DNA of 64,000 nucleotides from Anaerotignum sp. (lineage in GTDB: Bacteria > Bacillota > Clostridia > Lachnospirales > Anaerotignaceae): positions 1 through 64,000 of the forward strand of contig NZ_JAFUMA010000066.1 of the NCBI RefSeq assembly GCF_017483025.1, in the 5' to 3' direction. The translations under genes were made by a program, and so were the position numbers. A model generated the notes under the pieces. It saw only the letters and a list, made by a program, of their open reading frames with translations. It ran no database searches and had not been told where the DNA came from. Every line of letters begins with the position of its first letter. Positions within the stretch are counted from its first letter, which is position 1. This document shows, one piece after another, positions 24,908-32,853 of the stretch.

Positions 24908-25795
24908 TTACTGCACTTCTGCCCAGTCTGTTACTGCGCCTGTGAAGATATCTTTTACCTGTGCGCTTGTCAGACCGCTTACTGCGTTTTCATGGTTTAC
25001 TACCACTGCAATACCATCCATTGCGATGACTGTAGGTGTCAGGCCAGCTTCCAGTTCGCTGTCTTTCAGTTCTCTGGATGCCATACCGATGTCGCACATA
25101 CCTTCCATTGTGGAAGTCATACCTGTTGTAGAGTCAGACTGCTGTACTTCGATGGAAGCGTTTGTGTTGATGGCCAGGTAAGCTTCTTTCAGCTTTTCCA
25201 TAACGGGTGTTACGGAAGAGGAGCCTGCTACGATGATCTTACCTTCTGCCATTGTGCTTTCGAATGCACCGTTGTTGCCCTGGCTGATGTAGCCATTTTC
25301 TTCTACCACTGCCTGGCCTTCTTCACTCAGGATAAAGTTGATGAAATCCTGTGTTACTTCGCTTACTTCTGCGCCTGTTGCGATGTTGAAGGGTCTTGCT
25401 ACGGAGTATGTACCGTTTTTGATGTTATCTACTGTTGCTTCTACGCCATCAATGGACAGAACCTTTACGGAATCATCCAGGGAGCCCAGGGAAACATAAC
25501 CGATGGCATTTGTGTTGCCTGCAACCGTTGTCATCATAACAGCTGTGCTGTTTGTGATTTCAGCCATATCTGTTGTCATGTCGATCTTTTCGCCTGCGTC
25601 GTTCTTTTCTTCAATGCCGAACAGTTCGATGAAAGCGCCTCTTGTGCCGGAGCCATCTTCACGGGATACTACTGTGATGGCGCCGCCTGCTGCTGTGTCT
25701 TCTTCTGCTGCAGGTTCGCTGCCGCCGCAGCCTGTCAGTGCGCCTGCCAGCATTGCCATTGTCAAGCCGAATGTCAAAAATTTCTTCATGTTCAT
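24908..25795 (-). CDS. pstS: Phosphate-binding lipoprotein PstS (first copy)
   Basis: 295 residues. Lipoprotein signal with lipobox LTGC, then GGSEPAAEE linker. Motifs SREDGSGTRGAF, AGSSSVTPVMEKL and CDIGMASRELKDSE place it with PstS. Its codons are more biased (frequent GTT, TCT and ACT-type codons) than those of the second copy, so it may be the highly expressed form. It lies at the head of the whole phosphate unit with its own promoter. Confidence 0.92.
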   Translation of the reverse strand: MNMKKFLTFGLTMAMLAGALTGCGGSEPAAEEDTAAGGAITVVSREDGSGTRGAFIELFGIEEKNDAGEKIDMTTDMAEITNSTAVMMTTVAGNTNAIGYVSLGSLDDSVKVLSIDGVEATVDNIKNGTYSVARPFNIATGAEVSEVTQDFINFILSEEGQAVVEENGYISQGNNGAFESTMAEGKIIVAGSSSVTPVMEKLKEAYLAINTNASIEVQQSDSTTGMTSTMEGMCDIGMASRELKDSELEAGLTPTVIAMDGIAVVVNHENAVSGLTSAQVKDIFTGAVTDWAEVQ

Positions 25796-25860
25796 TACTC
25801 TCCTTTTTTACTACTCTTGTTTCCTTTTTTACATTTCCTTTGTTTTTTGCTTACAAGGAA

Positions 25861-25906
25861 AGTATATGCGCCGAAAGTTAAATGAAAAATCATACTTCTG
25901 TTAAAT
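25861..25906 (-). promoter_or_regulatory. Pho-box-like repeats and promoter of the first pstS
   Basis: Minus-strand ATTTAAC at 25900-25906 and 25877-25883 (23 bp apart), then 10 bp, then TATACT at 25861-25866. Architecture identical to that before the second pstS. Confidence 0.65.
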
Positions 25907-26049
25907 TTGCGAAAAGTTTCCCATTACTTTTTTTAATGGGTACGTTCATTGATTTGCAATTTGCCCATGATTGACTTTTTTATATAGAGGTGATAGCATT
26001 AGTTTGGTTTTATATAGTTATCGTACATATTATAATGAGGTTTTTACAT

Positions 26050-26976
26050 ATGCGTATCAAAAATAAAGTACTGATGGGGTCTGTTTTCTGCATTGCTGCG
26101 GCCTGCTTCTGGGGGCTTTCCGGCGCAACGGGCCAATATCTTTTTCGCAATACGGGCATGACGCCGGAATGGCTGGTGGCCACCCGCATGCTCATCAGCG
26201 GCATTTTCCTGCTGACGGTATATCAGGTGAAGCATGGCGGCATCTTCGAGATCTGGCTCCATAAACAGGATCGCATCGATATCCTGCTGTTCAGCCTGGT
26301 GGGCCTTCTGTTCACCCAGTATGGCTATTTCGCCTCCATCAACTACTGCAACCCGGCAACTGCTACCATTTTGCAGTATCTTGCCCCTGTCATGATCGTT
26401 GTTTATCTGAGCATCCGTTATCGCAGGATGCCTACAAAAATAGAAGCCATCGCCGTGGCAGGCGCACTGATTGGCACCTTCCTTCTGGCAACCCATGGCA
26501 ACATCCACAGTCTGAGCATTTCTCCCCTGGCGCTGTTCTGGGGGCTGCTGAGCGGTGTTGCCCTGGCCTTTTACACGGTATACCCCGTGCGCTTGCTGAC
26601 CAGATATAACACCATGCTCCTGATCGGCTGGGCCATGCTCCTTGGCAGCATCGCCATGAATTTTGTCCACCCCGTGTGGGAATGTCAGGGCAACTGGGAC
26701 GTTCCCTCCTATCTTTGTCTGGCATTTACCATCATTTTCGGCACCATGCTGGCCTATCTGATTTATCTGGACGGCATCCGCTATATCGGCCCAACCAAAA
26801 GCAGTCTCTACGCCGCCACAGAGCCCTTGGCCTCCACCATCGTTTCTGTCATCTGGCTGAAAACAAAGCTTGAGCTGGTGGATTATATCGGCTTTATCTT
26901 TATCGTCGGCACCGTGCTGATGCTTTCCCTGGTTCCCGCGAAAAAAGAACAGAAAAAAGAAAGCCCTCAAAACTGA
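26050..26976 (+). CDS. EamA/DMT-superfamily transporter
   Basis: The ATG at 26050 is preferred (GAGG 10 nt before it); an earlier GTG at 25990 would add 20 hydrophobic residues. 308 residues, ten hydrophobic helices in two EamA repeats (FCIAAACFWGLSGATG at the start; GTMLAYLIYLDGIRYIGPTKSSLYAATEPLAS near the end of the second repeat). Likely a metabolite or amino-acid exporter or importer; substrate unknown. Monocistronic with its own terminator. Confidence 0.87.
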   Translation: MRIKNKVLMGSVFCIAAACFWGLSGATGQYLFRNTGMTPEWLVATRMLISGIFLLTVYQVKHGGIFEIWLHKQDRIDILLFSLVGLLFTQYGYFASINYCNPATATILQYLAPVMIVVYLSIRYRRMPTKIEAIAVAGALIGTFLLATHGNIHSLSISPLALFWGLLSGVALAFYTVYPVRLLTRYNTMLLIGWAMLLGSIAMNFVHPVWECQGNWDVPSYLCLAFTIIFGTMLAYLIYLDGIRYIGPTKSSLYAATEPLASTIVSVIWLKTKLELVDYIGFIFIVGTVLMLSLVPAKKEQKKESPQN

Positions 26977-26990
26977 GGGCTTATTTTTTT
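26961..26990 (+). terminator. Terminator of the EamA gene
   Basis: AAGCCCTCA-AAAC-TGAGGGCTT followed by ATTTTTTT, overlapping the stop codon region. Confidence 0.85.
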
Positions 26991-27000
26991 ACATACAATA

Positions 27001-27030
27001 AAAAACTCCAAGTATACACTTGGAGTTTTT
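27001..27030. terminator. Bidirectional terminator between EamA gene and ftsZ
   Basis: AAAAACTCCAAG-TATACA-CTTGGAGTTTTT, a perfect 12-bp stem with A/T flanks on both sides. It can end the ftsZ transcript, whose stop is 78 bp away. Confidence 0.75.
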
Positions 27031-27107
27031 ATGTATCATTGATTATTTTTTCCAGTCGGCGTTGGGAACAAGTCCCTCTGCCCTCGAAACACTTCGAATT
27101 TCGTTAA

Positions 27108-28271
27108 TTAAAATTTCTTTCTTGTCAGGAAATCAGGAATTTTGATTTCGGATTCATAATCATAGTCCAAATCTGCAAATCTTCTTGCAGCGGGGCGTGC
27201 TTCATCCAGCACCTTTTCTTCCACGGGTGCTTCTTCTTTGGGTGCCACTCTTTCTTCTGCTCTTGCAGCGGGTTCAGCTACAGCTCTTCTGGGCACTTCT
27301 GTATGGGATGCAGGCGCATCGTCTTCCAGACCTGTTGCGATAACTGTAACAACAACTTCGTCTTCCAGTTCTTCGTTCAGGGTTGTACCGAAGATGATTT
27401 CTGCTTCGGGATCGATTGCTTCTCTGATCAGTTCTGCTGCTTCTTCTGTTTCCATCAGGCCCAGGTTCATATCACCACTGAAGTTGATCAGGATATGTTT
27501 TGCACCTTCGATGGTTGTTTCCAGCAGAGGGCTCTGGATCGCCATTTTTGCAGCGATCTCTGCTTTATTTTCACCGCTGGCACGGCCAATGCCCATGTGA
27601 GCAATGCCTCTGTTTGCCATAATTGTGCGCACGTCAGCAAAGTCCAGATTGATCACGCCGGGTTTGGAGATCAGGTCTGCAATGCCCTGTACGCCCTGCA
27701 GCAGGATTTCATCTGCTTTACGGAAGGCTTCTGTCAGAGTTGTTTTCTTATCGATGATGGACAGCAGTCTCTGGTTAGGGATGATAACCAGTGTATCCAC
27801 GTTCTTTTTCAGTTCAGCAATACCTTTTTCTGCATTGCCCATTCTCTTTTTGCCTTCGAAATTGAAGGGTTTTGTCACAACGCCCACTGTCAGGATGCCC
27901 AGTTCCTTGGAAATTGCAGCAATGCGGGGAGCTGCGCCTGTGCCTGTGCCGCCGCCCATACCAGCTGTGATGAATACCATATCGGAGCCACGCAGCGCCT
28001 GGGCGATGTCGTCCTGTGTTTCATCAACGGAGCGCTGACCGATCTCAGGGTTGCCGCCTGCGCCAAGGCCCTTTGTCAGCTTTTCGCCGATCTGGATCTT
28101 TGTTGCAGATTTAGATTTTGCCAGTGCCTGACCGTCTGTATTGATGGAAATGAAATCCACGCCGTCCAGACCGTCTTCGATCATTCTATCTACAGCGTTA
28201 TTGCCGCCGCCGCCAACGCCGATTACCTTAATCTGTGCCATATTGCTCATAGGGATATCGAATTCAAGCAT
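27108..28271 (-). CDS. ftsZ: Cell division GTPase FtsZ
   Basis: The ATG at 28271 has AGGAGGAG in front. 387 residues. Tubulin-type signature GGGTGTG, N-terminal nucleotide motif [13 protein letters not shown] and T7-loop region NLDFADVR are present. After an Ala/Glu-rich linker (about 315-365) the C-terminal peptide [13 protein letters not shown] binds FtsA/ZipA/SepF-type partners. Last gene of the murA-ftsQ-DUF881-sbp-ftsZ cluster, with a candidate promoter of its own. Confidence 0.97.
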   Translation of the reverse strand: MLEFDIPMSNMAQIKVIGVGGGGNNAVDRMIEDGLDGVDFISINTDGQALAKSKSATKIQIGEKLTKGLGAGGNPEIGQRSVDETQDDIAQALRGSDMVFITAGMGGGTGTGAAPRIAAISKELGILTVGVVTKPFNFEGKKRMGNAEKGIAELKKNVDTLVIIPNQRLLSIIDKKTTLTEAFRKADEILLQGVQGIADLISKPGVINLDFADVRTIMANRGIAHMGIGRASGENKAEIAAKMAIQSPLLETTIEGAKHILINFSGDMNLGLMETEEAAELIREAIDPEAEIIFGTTLNEELEDEVVVTVIATGLEDDAPASHTEVPRRAVAEPAARAEERVAPKEEAPVEEKVLDEARPAARRFADLDYDYESEIKIPDFLTRKKF

Positions 28272-28318
28272 TATATATTCTCCTCCTAAAAAGTTATCTA
28301 CAAAATTAATCAACCTAT

Positions 28319-28324
28319 ATTATA
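28319..28324 (-). promoter_or_regulatory. Candidate minus-10 of an ftsZ promoter
   Basis: TATAAT on the minus strand, 48 bp before the ftsZ start. No strong minus-35 is seen at 17 bp. Confidence 0.35.
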
Positions 28325-28387
28325 CATGAAAAAAAGCACGATTTCCATAGGAAATTGCAAGTTTTCATAACAAATTTTCTTAAAATT

Positions 28388-28747
28388 TCATTCAGAATCT
28401 ATCATAATCTCTTTTTTCTCTTTATTCAAGAGGAAAATGCGGATGCGGCTGAAATTATTGAACATGCGGGAGCCATAGACCACCACTGCCGCCAGGGAAA
28501 GATCGATGGAAAGCTGATTACCCAGCCAGATGAGGGCCATGGCGAAAATGCCGTTAAAAAACAAGCCCGTGGAAAAGATCTTCCCTTGGAATTTTCCCTG
28601 CAGATTGGCATAGACACCGCCGATAACAGAATCCAGGCAAGCCAGGATGCCCATGGCAACATAGGCTGAATAGCCCGCAGGGAACACCATGCCGCTGACG
28701 ATGCCCACCACAACGCCAATGGCAAGGCCGATAATGGGTATCAACAT
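28388..28747 (-). CDS. sbp: Small basic protein family (Sbp, DUF1290)
   Basis: 119 residues with three to four hydrophobic segments (LIPIIGLAIGVVVGIVSG, YVAMGILACLDSVIGG). YANLQGKFQ and GSRMFNNFSRIR are typical of Sbp. It sits in the usual place between the DUF881 gene and ftsZ. A role in division or envelope assembly is assumed from position. Start at 28747 has AGGAGG 7 nt upstream. Confidence 0.88.
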   Translation of the reverse strand: MLIPIIGLAIGVVVGIVSGMVFPAGYSAYVAMGILACLDSVIGGVYANLQGKFQGKIFSTGLFFNGIFAMALIWLGNQLSIDLSLAAVVVYGSRMFNNFSRIRIFLLNKEKKEIMIDSE

Positions 28748-28749
28748 AG

Positions 28750-29433
28750 TCATTCCTCCTCTTCCATATCTTTATACAGGGCCGTCTGGGTATAGGCGGG
28801 GACTGTCACAACAGACTGTTGGCTGACGCTGATCTCGATGCCCCAGGGGGAGAGGTTGTCCACCACGCCGCCGGGGAAATGCAATGCAGAATCCAGCACA
28901 GCGGGGTCGCCCACGGCTTTTATTTCGAAGGGAGCCGCCACACGGACACCATTGACCATGACGATGGAGCCTGCGCAGGTGATGGCGCTTTTGCCCACCA
29001 TGCGCTGCCCATTGATAGAAACGGCCTCCGCCCCTGCGCCGTTCAGTTCATTGACCACGGCAAGCAGGTCTTCCGCATGGACGAGATAGGCATTTCGGTC
29101 GCCGCCCAGGTTGGTGCTGCTGTCATTCATGGTGACGATAACGCCCTCTCCGCTGATGCTGGTCAGCCCTGCAAAAGCCCACAACTCTTCCATATCCGCG
29201 CCGCCATAGGTGCCCTCTTCATACTCCTTCAATGTTTTTTCCAGTTTCTCATTCTGCTTCTGCAGGGCGTCCCGTTCCTGCTGAGCCTGATTCAGGGCCA
29301 GAGTCACTTCGGAAAGTCGCTGATTGTCCGTAGAAAGACGCTGCTGCTTTACCGTATTATACTGCACGCCGATGATGACCCCCAGCAGGACGCAGGTGGC
29401 CGTCAGGGCGATGGAATACTGATGCTTTGTCAT
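28750..29433 (-). CDS. DUF881 family membrane-anchored protein (YlxW/YlxX-like)
   Basis: 227 residues. One N-terminal membrane anchor (about 7-25), a coiled-coil (about 30-75, heptads rich in Gln, Leu, Lys and Glu), and an extracytoplasmic DUF881 domain (GEGVIVTMNDSS, NELNGAGAEAVSINGQRM, GDPAVLDSAL). It is conserved beside ftsQ/sbp/ftsZ in Firmicutes. Exact role unknown. Confidence 0.88.
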   Translation of the reverse strand: MTKHQYSIALTATCVLLGVIIGVQYNTVKQQRLSTDNQRLSEVTLALNQAQQERDALQKQNEKLEKTLKEYEEGTYGGADMEELWAFAGLTSISGEGVIVTMNDSSTNLGGDRNAYLVHAEDLLAVVNELNGAGAEAVSINGQRMVGKSAITCAGSIVMVNGVRVAAPFEIKAVGDPAVLDSALHFPGGVVDNLSPWGIEISVSQQSVVTVPAYTQTALYKDMEEEE

Positions 29434-29446
29434 CTTTTCGCCTTCT

Positions 29447-30268
29447 TTACATTAAATATTGGAAAACCACGTTGGCCTTGGGGTCGTCCAATGCGCTCAG
29501 ATCTAAAATGCCGCGGTCTTCCTTGGGGATGGTCTTCATGATCTCCGCCATATATTTGATCTTCATATCGCCGTTTTCCATATTGCCCAGGTGGATCTGC
29601 ACCTGATTCACATAGGCATAGATATCCTCAGGGTTGGAAACATCGATCTCCACCACCAGATCCAGCACTTCATATTTTTCCATCATCTGGGAGATCTGGA
29701 GCACCACATTCAGGGCTTCGGAGTTGTCCACAGGGATGACCTCCCCTTCCGTGAAACTGCTGAACTGCAGTCCCTTTACCAGGGGCAAGGCTTCCTGATA
29801 GGCTTCCTGCACCTCCAGCACGCGGCCTTCCTCATCTATGTAAAGGTAGGAGCCCATATAGGGCACATACCCTCTTACCTTTCTTTCCTGCACAGAAATG
29901 ACCATGGTATCAGGCAGCTTGGCGGAAAGCTTTGCGTCAGCGATATAGGGGCTTTCCTCCAGTATCTTTTCCGCCTTGCTCTTGCCGAAGAGGAAAAGAT
30001 GATCCCCCGCAGAAAGACCGATCATTTCGCTCAGCTCCGATGTGGTAAAATGACTTGCCCCCTCCGCCTTGATCTCCTTCACGGAAAAAATGGGAGAAAA
30101 CAAGAGGCACGCGATGACAACCACCAGCAGCACCCCGCCGATGACAAGCTTCTGATCAATGCCTTTCTTTTTTACAGGCGCTTTCTGGTAATATTCCAGT
30201 TCCTCCATCAGGTCGATGTCGATCATTTCCTGTTTCTTTTTCGTTTGTTTCTTCTTTTTCCCAAACAT
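29447..30268 (-). CDS. ftsQ: Cell division protein FtsQ/DivIB
   Basis: 273 residues. A Lys-rich cytoplasmic tail (1-40), one membrane helix (about 42-60), a POTRA domain (FSVKEIKAEGASHFTTSEL) and the FtsQ/DivIB domain (VSVQERKVRGYVPYMGSYLYIDEEGRVLE). Part of the divisome scaffold with FtsB/FtsL. The start overlaps the 3' end of murA by 113 bp; using internal Met15 or Met21 would shorten but not remove that overlap. Confidence 0.88.
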   Translation of the reverse strand: MFGKKKKQTKKKQEMIDIDLMEELEYYQKAPVKKKGIDQKLVIGGVLLVVVIACLLFSPIFSVKEIKAEGASHFTTSELSEMIGLSAGDHLFLFGKSKAEKILEESPYIADAKLSAKLPDTMVISVQERKVRGYVPYMGSYLYIDEEGRVLEVQEAYQEALPLVKGLQFSSFTEGEVIPVDNSEALNVVLQISQMMEKYEVLDLVVEIDVSNPEDIYAYVNQVQIHLGNMENGDMKIKYMAEIMKTIPKEDRGILDLSALDDPKANVVFQYLM

Positions 30269-31553
30269 AGTTTTTCCTTTCCAGCTCGATGCTCTGTGTC
30301 AGCCTGATATCGCCGCCTAAAAAAGAAAAGGCATCCTCAAGCTTTTCATAGCCCCGCTCCACGTATGCCGAGCCATGGACACGGCTTTCCCCTTCCGCCG
30401 CCAGGGCCGCCACGATGAGGGCCGCGCCACAGCGCAGATCTTTAGCGAAGACCTCTGCCCCATGGAGCTTCTCCACGCCAAAAACCGAAGCATTTCGCCC
30501 AGAAACGCGGATATCCGCCCCCATGCGACAAAGTTCTTTTCCCCGAGAATAGCGGGCTTCGAACACTGTTTCACTAATCATACAATTTCCTTTTGCCAAT
30601 GTCAATAAACTCATCATCAAAGGCTGCATATCCGTAGGAAAGGCAGGAAAAGGGCCTGTGACAATGGTGAAATCCGACAATAATCGCTTTGGCGGGCGCA
30701 TCCATAGGATGTCACTGTCCTCCCAGAGAAAACGACAGCCCGTGTGACGCAGGGCTTCCAAGGTAGCCCCCATCTGTTCCCGCTCCAGCCCCTTCAAGAG
30801 CAGTTCTCCCCCCGTCATAGCGGCGGCGCAGAGGAAGGTGCCCCCCTCGATGCGGTCGGCAGGAATGGAATAATAGGCGCCGTGAAGCTTTTTCACCCCT
30901 TCCACCATGATGCTGCCCGTGCCTTCCCCGTAAATTTCTGCTCCGCAGGCCCGCAGGAAACGCACAAGCGCCACGATCTCCGGCTCCCTTGCCGCGTTGT
31001 AAATGACAGTGACGCCTTCCGCCTTTGCTGCCAGCAGCAGGATATTTTCTGTGGCACCCACGCTGGGGAAATCCAGATAGATATGATAGCCCAGAATATG
31101 GTCTGCTTTGCAATTCAGCACGCAGTCCTCCTCTTCGATTTTTATGCCCATTTTTTTGAAGGCGGAAAGATGCAGGTCAATGGGACGCTTGCCAATGGCA
31201 CAGCCCCCAGGATAGGCCAGCTTTGCCCGTTTCTCCCGTCCCAGCAGCGCCCCCAGAAAAAGGATGGAGGAGCGCATCTTCCGCACGGTCTCGTTGCCAA
31301 TTTCTGTCCCAGTCAGCCGGCGGCTGTCGATGGCGACGGTCCGTGTTTCTTCTGAAAGAGAAATCTTGCAGCCCAGTTCCCGCAGGATATCCAGAGTCTG
31401 CAGCACATCGCGGATGAGAGGGATATTTTCCAGCACCACCTCATCCTCTGCCAACAGGCACGCCGCCAGAATGGGTAGGGCTGCGTTCTTGCTGCCCCGC
31501 ACGGCAAATTCGCCCTCTATCTTCCTCCCGCCCCGCACCAGAAATGTCCCCAT
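30156..31553 (-). CDS. murA: UDP-N-acetylglucosamine 1-carboxyvinyltransferase MurA
   Basis: 465 residues, first committed step of peptidoglycan synthesis. KNAALPILAACLLA near the N-terminus, catalytic Cys in YPGGCAIGKRPIDLHL, and the EPT-fold repeats are present. GGAGG lies 8 nt upstream. The family is usually 415-435 residues; the normal end falls near GGDIRLTQ, and the additional ~40 hydrophilic residues are encoded in the frame that overlaps ftsQ. The real protein may carry this tail, or the stop may have been lost by a small indel. Confidence 0.93.
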   Translation of the reverse strand: MGTFLVRGGRKIEGEFAVRGSKNAALPILAACLLAEDEVVLENIPLIRDVLQTLDILRELGCKISLSEETRTVAIDSRRLTGTEIGNETVRKMRSSILFLGALLGREKRAKLAYPGGCAIGKRPIDLHLSAFKKMGIKIEEEDCVLNCKADHILGYHIYLDFPSVGATENILLLAAKAEGVTVIYNAAREPEIVALVRFLRACGAEIYGEGTGSIMVEGVKKLHGAYYSIPADRIEGGTFLCAAAMTGGELLLKGLEREQMGATLEALRHTGCRFLWEDSDILWMRPPKRLLSDFTIVTGPFPAFPTDMQPLMMSLLTLAKGNCMISETVFEARYSRGKELCRMGADIRVSGRNASVFGVEKLHGAEVFAKDLRCGAALIVAALAAEGESRVHGSAYVERGYEKLEDAFSFLGGDIRLTQSIELERKNYVWEKEETNEKETGNDRHRPDGGTGILPESACKKERH

Positions 31554-31695
31554 GCTTTCCCCTCCAAAATTAAAATCTTACACTCATCTTATCAGGAGAC
31601 AAATTCTTTTGTGTCTGTCTTTCTTATTTACAAAAAGGATAGATACAGGTATATTTTTATAAAGAAACTCTCATCAAAAGGAGGTTAAATTTGAT

Positions 31696-32625
31696 ATGGA
31701 ATTAAAAAGAAATATTCTTGATATTAAAGGATTAAAGGTCGGCCAGGCGGAAAATGCAGAAGCGAAAACAGGCGTGACTGTTGTCCTGGCAGAAAACAGT
31801 GCAGTCTGCGGCGTGGATGTCCGCGGCGCTGCTCCCGGCACAAGAGAAACCGATTTGCTCGACCCTGTCAATGCCATGGAAAAGGTGCAGGCGGTCGTTC
31901 TTTCCGGCGGTTCTGCTTTTGGTCTGGAAGCTGCCAGCGGTGTGATGGACTGGCTGGAAGAAAAAGGCCTTGGCTTTGATGTTGGTGTGACGAAAGTGCC
32001 TATCGTCCCCTCCGCCGTTCTTTTCGACCTGGGCTATGGCGATGCCTTCACCCGCCCCGATAAGGCCATGGGAAGACAGGCATGCGAAAACGCCTCCGAT
32101 TCCGTCCTGCTGGAAGGCAACCACGGCGCTGGCTGCGGCGCAACAGTCGGCAAATTGAGGGGGATGGATTTCTGCACCAACAGCGGCATCGGCAGCTGGT
32201 GCGAGGCAACGGAAAACGGAATCAAGGTGGCTGCTTTGATTGCAGTAAACGCTTTCGGCGACGTTTACGAGGATGGGAAAATCATCGCAGGCACCAAGGA
32301 CGACGACAGCAACTTTATTTCCACAGAAGAAGGCGTCATCCAAATGGCCTCTTCCCTTTCCTTCAGCGGCAAAAATACAACCATTGGCATCATTGCTACA
32401 AACGTAAAGCTGACAAAGGCCCAGGCGAAAAAGGTGGCAGGTATGGCTCACGATGGTCTGGCAAGATGCATCCGCCCCATCCATACCACCATGGACGGCG
32501 ATACCCTCTTCTGCCTTTCCACAGAGGAAATGGAACTTCCAACGGCCCCCGTAGATGTAGTCGGCATCCTTGCGGCAAAAGCGACAGAAATGGCAGTGCT
32601 GAGAGCTGTAAAGGCAGCAAACTAA
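31696..32625 (+). CDS. P1 family (S58) peptidase, DmpA-like
   Basis: 309 residues. Members are N-terminal-nucleophile hydrolases that self-cleave and act as aminopeptidases or amidases. Seen here: VGQAENAEAKTGVTVVLAE at the N-terminus, DVRGAAPGTRETDLL, VVLSGGSAFGLEAASGVM and GNHGAGCGATVGK. The internal cleavage/nucleophile region lies around ALIAVNAFGDV. Monocistronic. A weak inverted repeat (AAGAGCT near 32633, AGCTCTT near 32695) follows the stop and may end it. Confidence 0.88.
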   Translation: MELKRNILDIKGLKVGQAENAEAKTGVTVVLAENSAVCGVDVRGAAPGTRETDLLDPVNAMEKVQAVVLSGGSAFGLEAASGVMDWLEEKGLGFDVGVTKVPIVPSAVLFDLGYGDAFTRPDKAMGRQACENASDSVLLEGNHGAGCGATVGKLRGMDFCTNSGIGSWCEATENGIKVAALIAVNAFGDVYEDGKIIAGTKDDDSNFISTEEGVIQMASSLSFSGKNTTIGIIATNVKLTKAQAKKVAGMAHDGLARCIRPIHTTMDGDTLFCLSTEEMELPTAPVDVVGILAAKATEMAVLRAVKAAN

Positions 32626-32853
32626 GGCAAACGAAGAGCTGGCGAACCCCCCAAAACCCGAAAACCCTAATTCAGAAAAATTTATCAAGATATAGCTCTT
32701 TATAAATAACACTTATATTGCCACGTTAGAATTTTTATCCAAAAACAGGCAAAAAATGCAATTTTCTATTTTCCTAGGGAAATGATTATGATAAAATAAA
32801 TCCAGCTAGAAACACGTAACCAACATTTTTATCAATAAAAACGGGAGGTACAT

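Noticed and set aside
32626-32853. Purine riboswitch before guaA
   Set aside because: The conserved junction and loop sequences are not present; only a weak AT-rich promoter-like region is seen.
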